A stretch of 64,000 bases of DNA, taken from the NCBI RefSeq assembly GCF_000331305.1, contig NZ_KB217478.1:5057595-5121594 (forward strand), written 5' to 3'. This DNA comes from Calothrix sp. PCC 7103 (GTDB taxonomy: Bacteria; Cyanobacteriota; Cyanobacteriia; Cyanobacteriales; Nostocaceae). Made by a program: the position numbers and the translations under genes. Below the pieces are notes generated by a model. It worked only from the letters and a program-made list of their open reading frames with translations. It was not told where the DNA came from and did not search any database. This document shows, piece after piece, positions 56,204 to 64,000 of this stretch (position 1 is its first letter; each line of letters opens with the position of its first letter).

Positions 56204-56224
56204 ACCTGCACTATTATGTAAAAA

Positions 56225-56659
56225 TTATTTATTAACTAACTCTTGATTAGTTTCATTTTTGGCTTCTGAACCCTGAGTACCCAACTGTATTAGTTCTACC
56301 TTATAACCATCGGGGTCTTCAATGAATGCAATTACGGTTGAACCGTGTTTCATTGGCCCTGGTTCGCGCGTTACCTTACCACCAAGCTTTTTAACCTCAT
56401 CGCAGGTAGCGTAAATATCATCCACCCCAAGTGCAATATGACCATAAGCATCGCCTAAATCATATTTTTCTTTACCCCAGTTATAAGTTAGTTCTAACAC
56501 CGATGTATCAGATTCGTCACCATACCCAACAAACGCGAGTGTAAATTCTCCACCCGGATAATCCTTTCGTCGTAGTAATTTCATCCCCAGGACGTTACAG
56601 TAAAACTTTAACGACTCTTCAAGATTCCCCACCCGCAGCATTGTATGTAGTAAACGCAT
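56225..56659 (-). CDS. gloA: Lactoylglutathione lyase (glyoxalase I)
   Basis: A 144-residue VOC-fold enzyme that isomerises the methylglyoxal-glutathione hemithioacetal. The four metal ligands are in place: His5 (LLHTML), Glu56 (SVLELTYN), His74 (AYGHIALGV) and Glu122 ([10 protein letters not shown]). It ends in a short charged tail. It lies 21 bases upstream of the porin gene's start and could be cotranscribed with it. Confidence 0.93.
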   Translation of the reverse strand: MRLLHTMLRVGNLEESLKFYCNVLGMKLLRRKDYPGGEFTLAFVGYGDESDTSVLELTYNWGKEKYDLGDAYGHIALGVDDIYATCDEVKKLGGKVTREPGPMKHGSTVIAFIEDPDGYKVELIQLGTQGSEAKNETNQELVNK

Positions 56660-56777
56660 AAATTTATTCCTTCGAGCTTCTTATAAAGATTTTAAAGCTT
56701 AATGGGACGGGCAAGGATGCCCATCCCACAAGAGTTTTATTGATATTTATTCGCGCATCAAGTGTCTGAAGCTGATA

Positions 56778-57650
56778 TTAAAATGGGCTAATTGATAGGG
56801 ATTTTACTTTTTTGGCGCTTTTAGGAGGTGTGAATTTGAAGGTTTGTGGTGCCAGATTTTTGACTTCGGTGCGCTGTTGAATTTTTTCGATTATTGCAAT
56901 ATCCAAACCGTCGTCTTTACCAACAATTTGCATTTGTTCGAGGTTGGCTAGTTGTGGGTTAACGAAAGCACTTATAGTATATCCTTGTTTGGGGTCGTTG
57001 AAGGAATACACGTATGTTTGCTTGCCTTCGATGTCGCGTGTTTCTCCTTGAATTGCTTGTGCCGCTACACTAATTTCTTTGATAACTTCTGGTTGAGATA
57101 AGGCGCCGCTGGCAATATATTTACCCATATTATTGGCAAATTCGAGGAAAAACGATGAAGAAAGACCAATTAAAAACGAATCATCTGACTTATTAAAGGC
57201 TTGAGATGAAGTTACACTATATTGTTTCAAATCAGGTCTATATATGTAAACTTGTTTACCATCAGAAATAACAACTGCTGATTCTTTGCTTGGTTTACCA
57301 TCTTGAGTAAAGGCAATTTCTGACCTAAATTGATTCGTTGAATTAACTATAGTTTTGGCTTGTATATAAAAGGTAACATCAGTATTTTGCTTTGTTCCTC
57401 TTAACTGCATTTCTGATACAGTTTGATAATTACTACCTTTAAAAAAACTTTCTCCTGTTTTAATCAGTAGTGGCAAATCTAATTGAGAAGGAGTTGCCGT
57501 TGCAGGTTTTGACGACGACGCTATAGATAGACTCGCTGGAGCTTGCAAGTGGCTAGGTACTGCATTACTGAAACCAATAGACCCAAATGTTACAGCAATT
57601 ATACTTACTGTACTTGCTAGATATTTTGAAACTGAAACCATATTCCTCAC
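56778..57650 (-). CDS. LolA-like/DUF2092 periplasmic protein
   Basis: A 290-residue exported protein: signal peptide (about 1-30, ending near SNAVPS), then a LolA-type half-barrel (YQTVSEMQLRGTKQNT, VVISDGKQVYIYRPDLKQY, SAFVNPQLANLEQMQIVG, LAPQTFKFTPPKSAKKV). Such proteins bind lipids or lipoproteins in the periplasm. It is a lone gene between dispersed repeats. Its specific cargo is unknown. Confidence 0.72.
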   Translation of the reverse strand: MRNMVSVSKYLASTVSIIAVTFGSIGFSNAVPSHLQAPASLSIASSSKPATATPSQLDLPLLIKTGESFFKGSNYQTVSEMQLRGTKQNTDVTFYIQAKTIVNSTNQFRSEIAFTQDGKPSKESAVVISDGKQVYIYRPDLKQYSVTSSQAFNKSDDSFLIGLSSSFFLEFANNMGKYIASGALSQPEVIKEISVAAQAIQGETRDIEGKQTYVYSFNDPKQGYTISAFVNPQLANLEQMQIVGKDDGLDIAIIEKIQQRTEVKNLAPQTFKFTPPKSAKKVKSLSISPF

Positions 57651-57865
57651 ACTAGAATTATTGAAACGTTTTTGTCGTAGCGTTTTGAGTTAATGGTATA
57701 AAATTTGATATCTATACCTAGTCTAGTATAGCTTTTGGTAATGGGTTCTTGGCAACGGATGTAACGGATGTATAGCGGATATATATTCGTAAGGACGGGT
57801 TTACGAGCCATTAAATATAAGTATTACGAGCCGATAAACCGCCCTCGCACACCTCACCTATAAAC

Positions 57866-58504
57866 TTAATCCTCAGTCGTCAACTCCAACCCTCCTTGAT
57901 AACCAGTTATTAAGCGGCTACCATCCTTAAAAATATGAACCTCAAGCTGGTCACTCGCCCAATTAATTTTGTCAGAGAGCGCTGGGTTAAAAACATGGAC
58001 TCTCTGGTTACTTGAAGAAACCGGAGAATTAGGAGAGTTCACCGCTAACCCCTCAACATAGGCACCATCAATCAAAATATCAAGTTGTGTTAATAAGTCT
58101 TGGGCGCCAGCTGGGGCATAATCAGATTGGAGTTGTTCTAAGGTAAAGCCAGTAAAGGACATGACATTTAAACCTGCTGCTTTGACCTCTTTGGCAACGT
58201 TGGAGAGTGCAGAAGCTTGCCAAAAGGGTTCTCCACCTGAAAAAGTTACTCCTTGGTTACGAGAGTCAGCAAGGATTTTTTCAACCAGGTTATCTACAGA
58301 TATGAGTTGATTAATCTCAAACGACCAAGAATCTTCATTAAAGCAACCCGGACACTCGCGCATACACCCCTGCACCCAAACAACGGCGCGCGAACCAGGA
58401 CCATTTACCTCTGATGCATCAACATAGCCCATGATATTGAGATAACCAGCCGGGATTTCAAACAGTGAAACGTAAGGATGAGTTTTTTGTTGATATTGAG
58501 TCAT
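57866..58504 (-). CDS. Radical SAM activating enzyme-like protein (NrdG-type)
   Basis: A 212-residue 4Fe-4S protein. The cluster motif CMRECPGC gives Cys47, Cys51 and Cys54 (Cx3Cx2C), and VTFSGGEPFWQ is the SAM-binding GGE motif. Length and layout fit glycyl-radical-activating proteins such as the anaerobic ribonucleotide reductase activase. No glycyl-radical partner gene lies in the window, so the substrate is not known. Confidence 0.82.
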   Translation of the reverse strand: MTQYQQKTHPYVSLFEIPAGYLNIMGYVDASEVNGPGSRAVVWVQGCMRECPGCFNEDSWSFEINQLISVDNLVEKILADSRNQGVTFSGGEPFWQASALSNVAKEVKAAGLNVMSFTGFTLEQLQSDYAPAGAQDLLTQLDILIDGAYVEGLAVNSPNSPVSSSNQRVHVFNPALSDKINWASDQLEVHIFKDGSRLITGYQGGLELTTED

Positions 58505-58608
58505 TTTGTTTACTTTCTTCTGTATTGATTCAGGTATGGGTTTACTAAAAGATTATGCGGATAGTTTGAGGACATTGTGAGGGTATTTAATGAATTATTT
58601 CTAATTGA

Positions 58609-59997
<1,389 letters not shown>

Positions 59998-60024
59998 TTA
60001 GATTTAACTCTTCTTTGCGGAATT

Positions 60025-60051
60025 CCCCACCCTCGACTCCGTAGGGTGGGG
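60025..60051 (+). terminator. Hairpin downstream of eno
   Basis: CCCCACCCT and AGGGTGGGG form a 9-base GC-rich stem with a 9-base loop about 28 bases after the eno stop. It lacks a clear T tract but is well placed for a terminator. Confidence 0.6.
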
Positions 60052-60218
60052 ATGGATAGCAAACAAAAATTAGAGGTTCGAGCAAGATACTTTTTGTATC
60101 TTCTTTTCAAGAGAACAAATAAACTCTCGAATCACCTCACTTTGCTGTCGTGATGTTTTTTCACAATATTCTAGTAGTATCGATTGTACTAGGTTAATAA
60201 AATAGAATTTATTTAAAT

Positions 60219-60516
60219 ATTAGCCTCAGCAACATCAACCTTTTTGTCAAAGATATTAACAGTGCGAAACAGTTTTATACTCAAGCTTTAGGTTTGGTTG
60301 AGAACACAGAACCATCTGCTGCACCTTCTTTTATTTTATTAAACGCAGGCGCCAAAATCACATTACAAGATATTTCTGCTCCAGGCGCCGTAACAGGTAA
60401 AGCTGATAGTATAGAATTAGGTGCCATCAGTAGATGATGTTGAGGTAATACCTAAACGTCTTTTAGAGTTTGGTGCAATTACTAAGGGAAAGCATTCACA
60501 GGAGAATGGAAAGTAA
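60219..60516 (+). pseudogene. Decayed VOC-family glyoxalase-like gene
   Basis: The plus strand encodes SNINLFVKDINSAKQFYTQA, LGLVENTEPSAAPSF and IELG in one frame, then after a frameshift VDDVEVIPKRLLEFGAITKG and ENGK to a TAA. This is the first three-quarters of a VOC domain split by a deletion of a base near 60425. No start codon precedes the first conserved residues. An intact, different VOC gene follows 6 bases later. Confidence 0.78.
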
Positions 60517-60521
60517 AAGCG

Positions 60522-60908
60522 ATGATTGACCATACAGGCATCAACGTTAGTAATTTTGAGAAAAGCAAAGAATTTTACATTGCTGCTTTGTTACCTCTTG
60601 GTTACCAGTTGCTCAAAGAGGTTGATGCTTCTATAACTGATTCTACCTCTTTAGCAGGGTTTGGAGTTGATGGGGAGGCTGATTTTTGGATTACACAGGG
60701 AAATGTGAATGTACCGAGAATTCATATCGCTTTCCGTGCCAAAACTCGCAATCAAGTTCGTTTGTTCTATGAAGCAGCTTTGAAAGTTGGTGGTCAGGAC
60801 AATGGAACTCCTGGTTTACGACTTCAGTATCATCCTAATTATTATGGCGCGTTCGTTTTAGACCCAGATGGTCATAACATTGAGGCAGTGTGTCATACAC
60901 CTGAATAA
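60522..60908 (+). CDS. VOC-family glyoxalase-like protein
   Basis: A 128-residue single-domain VOC protein: MIDHTGINVSNFEKSKEFYI at the start, then IHIAFRAKTRNQVRLFYEAA, and FVLDPDGHNIEAVCH at the end, with His and Glu in typical ligand positions. Members range from glyoxalases to antibiotic-resistance proteins; the substrate cannot be inferred. It lies just after the decayed VOC gene. Confidence 0.82.
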   Translation: MIDHTGINVSNFEKSKEFYIAALLPLGYQLLKEVDASITDSTSLAGFGVDGEADFWITQGNVNVPRIHIAFRAKTRNQVRLFYEAALKVGGQDNGTPGLRLQYHPNYYGAFVLDPDGHNIEAVCHTPE

Positions 60909-60988
60909 ATGTTATTTATGCGCTTGTTGAACGCGCGTTGTTTGAAATGTTTGTGATGGCATAACGAGAATGCCAGGAAGGTTTGATT

Positions 60989-61690
60989 ATGGCAATTGAA
61001 AATAACCAATTAACGACAGTTCAGATTCTGCTCTTAAGCATTGGTATTCTAATTTGTTCAATATTATTTATATTCATTTCAGGTGATTGGTTTTGGATTG
61101 AAGGATGGATTTTTTCACTTTGGTTGACTACGATTTCTGCGTCAACTCTCATATATTTGTATCAAAAAGACCCGGAATTGCTAGCAGAAAGGTTGAGACA
61201 GCCAGGAACTGGAAATCAAAAGGGATGGGATGTATATTTTATTTATTTAATATCAATACTTTTTTTCGTTTGGCTGATCATCATGCCTTTAGATGGAAAA
61301 CGGTATGAATGGACGACAAATTTTCCATTCTGGGTAAAATGTTTAGGAGGAATTGCATTATTCAAATCTTTCTTCTTTTTCTATCGCTCATTTACAGATA
61401 ATACTTTTTTATCAGCGTTAGTAAGAATTCAAACTGAACGAGACCATCAAGTTGTTTCAACAGGTGTTTATGGTTTTGTAAGACACCCTATGTATCTGGG
61501 AGCAATACTGCTGTTTATAGGTACACCGATGTTACTTAGCTCTAAATTTGGTTTGATACTGGGTGTCATAGGGTCTTTTATCCTTATAACGAGGATATTT
61601 GGAGAAGAAAAAATGTTGGTTGAAGAATTGCCTGGATACGAAGATTACGAGAAGAAAGTAAAATATCGACTCCTTCCTTTTGTTTGGTAA
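60989..61690 (+). CDS. Isoprenylcysteine carboxyl methyltransferase-like membrane protein
   Basis: A 233-residue membrane protein. The start at ATG 60989 is chosen over an in-frame TTG at 60983 because AGGAAGG lies at the better spacing. Four or more hydrophobic segments are visible, and the conserved C-terminal motif is STGVYGFVRHPMYLGAILLF, followed by EEKMLVEELPGYEDYEKKV. This is the ICMT/PEMT-like family; bacterial members methylate lipids or other small membrane substrates. The substrate is unknown. Confidence 0.82.
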   Translation: MAIENNQLTTVQILLLSIGILICSILFIFISGDWFWIEGWIFSLWLTTISASTLIYLYQKDPELLAERLRQPGTGNQKGWDVYFIYLISILFFVWLIIMPLDGKRYEWTTNFPFWVKCLGGIALFKSFFFFYRSFTDNTFLSALVRIQTERDHQVVSTGVYGFVRHPMYLGAILLFIGTPMLLSSKFGLILGVIGSFILITRIFGEEKMLVEELPGYEDYEKKVKYRLLPFVW

Positions 61691-61782
61691 TGATGAATTA
61701 ATAAAATTCTCTCTCTTTGTGTTCTTTGTGTCTAAAGAGCGGGAAATCCTCTGAATTATGTGGTTTGTAAAAAATATGAATT

Positions 61783-61878
61783 TGTCATTTTGAGCGAAGC
61801 GAAAAATCTCGTTTATCTTCAAGCTTTGAGATGCTACCCTGCGGGAAAACTGCGTTAACGTTCGCGACTCATGACAAG
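61783..61878. repeat. GTCATTTTGAGCGAAGCG dispersed repeat
   Basis: It begins GTCATTTTGAGCGAAGCGAA, passes through GATGCTACCCTGCGGGAAAA and ends CGACTCATGACA. It is related to the repeat at 41012-41131 and lies between genes. It is followed at 61926-61952 by a CTTGTGGAACGGGCATCC-type hairpin. Confidence 0.65.
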
Positions 61879-61965
61879 AGAGAGTTATTCATCCGTTTTA
61901 TCCGTTGCAAGGGTTTGTTGGATTGCACAGGCGGGGATGCCTGTGCTACAAGAGGGGTTTGGGAA

Positions 61966-63024
61966 TTATGGGTAGAAACCTAGTTTGGGTAGTCCTAATG
62001 TTTCATCCCAGCCCATCATGAGGTTCATACATTGGACTGCTTGTCCTGCTTGTCCTTTAATTAAGTTGTCGATGACGGACATTACAACAATTCGTCCTGT
62101 GCGGGTGTCAACTTCAATACCTATGTAGCAAAGGTTACTACCACACGCCCATTTTGTTTGGGGGTATGTGTCAGCGTCACAAATTTTGACCCACGGGGAA
62201 TTACGGTAGAACGCGCGGTAAATGGTGATTAAGTCGTCACGTACTAAACCTGGGTCACGAAGGTTTGCGTAGACGGTGGAAAGGATACCGCGCACCATTG
62301 GTACCAAGTGCGGTGTAAATTGGACTGTTACTTCGTGTCCTGCTAGTTCGCTACAAATTTGCTCTATTTCTGGGGTGTGACGGTGTTTTGCTACAGCGTA
62401 TGCTGCTATTGAGTTATCTGCTTCTGCAAGTAACATGTTAACCTTGGCTTCACGTCCTCCACCTGATGTGCCAGATTTTGCGTCGATAATGGCTGTTTCA
62501 GGTACTATTAATCCTTGTTTGAGTAGTGGTGATAAGGCAAGTAAGCTCGCTGTTGGATAGCAACCAGGGCATCCTACTAGTTGTGCTTCTGCTATGCGTT
62601 CGCGGTATAGTTCTGGTAAGCCATATACGGCTTTTGATGCTGTTTCATTATCGCTTCGTTCTTTGCCGTACCATGCTGAGTATGTTGATAAATTACTAAA
62701 TCTATAGTCGGCGCTTAAGTCTAATACTTTACATCCTTTTGCCAAGAGTTTAGGCGCCATTTGGCAAGCTAAACCATTGGGAACAGAAAGAAAGACTACT
62801 TCACAACGTTCTGCAATAACTTCTGGGTCTACCTTCTCAACTGTCAAGTTAATTGCGTGTGCTAAGTGCGGGTAAATGTCCGCAAATTTTTTACCAGTAG
62901 TGCTATCACCCCCCATGTACACTACCTCTACATCTGGGTGGTCTATTAACAATCGCACTAGCTGAACTCCGCCATAACCGGACGCGCCAACTATCCCAAC
63001 TCTTACGCGCCTAGAATTACCCAT
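61966..63024 (-). CDS. argC: N-acetyl-gamma-glutamyl-phosphate reductase
   Basis: A 352-residue enzyme of arginine biosynthesis that reduces N-acetylglutamyl phosphate to the semialdehyde with NADPH. The start at 63024 ([20 protein letters not shown]) is preferred over one 15 codons upstream because AAGGA precedes it and the length then fits ArgC. Catalytic Cys lies in [11 protein letters not shown]; the dinucleotide fold is [14 protein letters not shown]. It is divergent from ribBA with a 170-base gap. Confidence 0.95.
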   Translation of the reverse strand: MGNSRRVRVGIVGASGYGGVQLVRLLIDHPDVEVVYMGGDSTTGKKFADIYPHLAHAINLTVEKVDPEVIAERCEVVFLSVPNGLACQMAPKLLAKGCKVLDLSADYRFSNLSTYSAWYGKERSDNETASKAVYGLPELYRERIAEAQLVGCPGCYPTASLLALSPLLKQGLIVPETAIIDAKSGTSGGGREAKVNMLLAEADNSIAAYAVAKHRHTPEIEQICSELAGHEVTVQFTPHLVPMVRGILSTVYANLRDPGLVRDDLITIYRAFYRNSPWVKICDADTYPQTKWACGSNLCYIGIEVDTRTGRIVVMSVIDNLIKGQAGQAVQCMNLMMGWDETLGLPKLGFYP

Positions 63025-63195
63025 AATATCAAAATCCTTATCTGTTTTTGTAATTTGCTGTTTAGTCAAAAACTTACTCTAGTATTAAAACGCAAACAGT
63101 GCGAATCGAGAACTAAGAATTGGAATAATTTGCTCGTGAGTTAACATCATAAGCTACAATGATATTTACGATTGGTCGCCGGATAATTAACATTT

Positions 63196-64000
63196 GTGTC
63201 GCAGCATCAAGAAGAACTAGCTCAAGAATTTAGATTTGACCCGATTAATGCCGCCCTAGCTGACTTAAAAGCTGGTCGTTCTATCGTGGTGGTTGATGAC
63301 GAAAACCGCGAAAACGAGGGTGATTTAATTTGCGCCGCTCAATTTGCCACACCTGACACCATTAATTTTATGGCTGTCGAAGCGCGCGGTTTGATTTGTT
63401 TGGCAATGATGGGTGAGCGTCTTGATGAACTCGATTTGCCCTTAATGGTGCGAAATATTACAGACACGAATCAAACTGCATTCACAGTTAGTATTGATGC
63501 CGGACCAAATTTAGGTGTTAGTACTGGTATTTCTGCCGAAGACCGTGCCAGAACTATCCAAGTAGCTTTAAACCCCACAACTAGACCAGAAGACTTACGG
63601 CGCCCTGGTCATATTTTCCCATTGCGGGCAAAAGAAGGCGGAGTTCTCAAACGTGCAGGTCATACCGAAGCAGCAGTAGATTTAGCTCGGTTAGCTGGCT
63701 TGTATCCTGCTGGTGTAATTTGTGAAATCCAAAACCGTAACGGTTCGATGGCACGATTACCTCAGTTAATCGATTACGCCAAACACCATAACCTAAAAAT
63801 TATTAGTATTGCCGATTTAATTAGTTACCGCTTACAGCACGACCGTTTAATCGTTCGCGAAACTGTCACCAAACTACCTTCGAGCTTTGGTCAGTTTAAT
63901 ATTTACGGCTACCGCTACATTCTTAACAATACAGAACACGTTGCCATTGTTAAAGGCGACCCTAGCACTTTTGTTGATGAACCAGTAATGGTACGAATGC
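63196..64000 (+). CDS. ribBA: Bifunctional DHBP synthase/GTP cyclohydrolase II, 5' part
   Basis: From GTG 63196 the frame is open for 268 codons to the window edge. The N-terminal DHBP-synthase domain (ribulose 5-phosphate to 3,4-dihydroxy-2-butanone 4-phosphate) shows IVVVDDENRENEGDLI, ISAEDRARTI, RPGHIFPLRAKEGGVL and GHTEAAVDLA. The GTP cyclohydrolase II domain starts at about residue 215 and is cut. Both steps feed riboflavin synthesis. A GTG start is inferred because no in-frame ATG precedes the conserved start. Confidence 0.94.
   Translation, partial: MSQHQEELAQEFRFDPINAALADLKAGRSIVVVDDENRENEGDLICAAQFATPDTINFMAVEARGLICLAMMGERLDELDLPLMVRNITDTNQTAFTVSIDAGPNLGVSTGISAEDRARTIQVALNPTTRPEDLRRPGHIFPLRAKEGGVLKRAGHTEAAVDLARLAGLYPAGVICEIQNRNGSMARLPQLIDYAKHHNLKIISIADLISYRLQHDRLIVRETVTKLPSSFGQFNIYGYRYILNNTEHVAIVKGDPSTFVDEPVMVRM

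Overview
The window is chromosomal DNA of a filamentous, motility-capable cyanobacterium, most likely a Nostocales member. The evidence is psbA (photosystem II D1), a cyanobacterial PsbP, a hormogonium polysaccharide (hps) locus, xisH/xisI genes, a CyRepA1-type replication gene, an SLH-OprB iron uptake porin and the DUF502-nusB-ftsY gene order. Base composition is roughly 40% GC by eye. The usual cyanobacterial palindrome HIP1 (GCGATCGC) was not seen. A different palindrome, GGCGCC, occurs about 127 times by my hand count, mostly inside genes.

Layout. 1-3.4 kb: 3'-truncated CyRepA1-family replication gene, then psbA encoding the Gln130 form of D1. 3.4-7.8 kb: a translationally coupled MBOAT acyltransferase and a DUF1574/SGNH-like membrane protein with four N-terminal repeats, probably a glycan O-acylation pair. 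7.9-21.1 kb: core genes (ppc, maf, psbP, a GAF/PP2C phosphatase, ftsY, nusB, DUF502) with small conserved genes and a DUF2278/lamin-tail protein. 21.5-46.0 kb: a long minus-strand hormogonium polysaccharide region with glycosyltransferases, HpsJ-like protein, pseudopilins HpsB/C/D, the large HpsA and two HpsE paralogues. It is split at 25.2-31.7 kb by an accessory island of toxin-antitoxin modules, an AAA ATPase/TOPRIM nuclease pair, xisH/xisI copies and many gene fragments. 46-48.5 kb: a Rpn/DUF4351 remnant, a Fic protein, a HIRAN-like protein and a MITE-like element. 48.6-54.0 kb: rpmB, htpG and clpB (ribosome and chaperones). 54.0-54.45 kb: a structured RNA-like segment followed by a truncated IscB-like leader, probably an orphan HEARO/omega RNA. 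54.6-64 kb: iron uptake porin, gloA, LolA-like protein, radical SAM activase, enolase, a decayed and an intact VOC gene, an ICMT-like methyltransferase, argC and the 5' part of ribBA.

How the parts work together. HpsA-D resemble a pseudopilin secretion apparatus, and the glycosyltransferases would build the polysaccharide exported during hormogonium gliding. The MBOAT/DUF1574 pair could decorate such a glycan. The accessory island looks like a decay hotspot: a PIN-like toxin stub next to an intact antitoxin, a nuclease with one in-frame stop beside an intact ATPase, a truncated xisH between two xisI copies, and an hpsE fragment at its left border.

Dispersed repeats are frequent: GTAGAGACG hairpins, CTTGTGGAACGGGCATCC hairpins, AGAAACCGGGTTTCT palindromes, GAGTGCTGAGT tracts and GTCATTCTGA elements. 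In CyRepA1 and ppc such repeats lie in frame inside the coding sequence. I saw no CRISPR array, tRNA, rRNA or intact insertion sequence.
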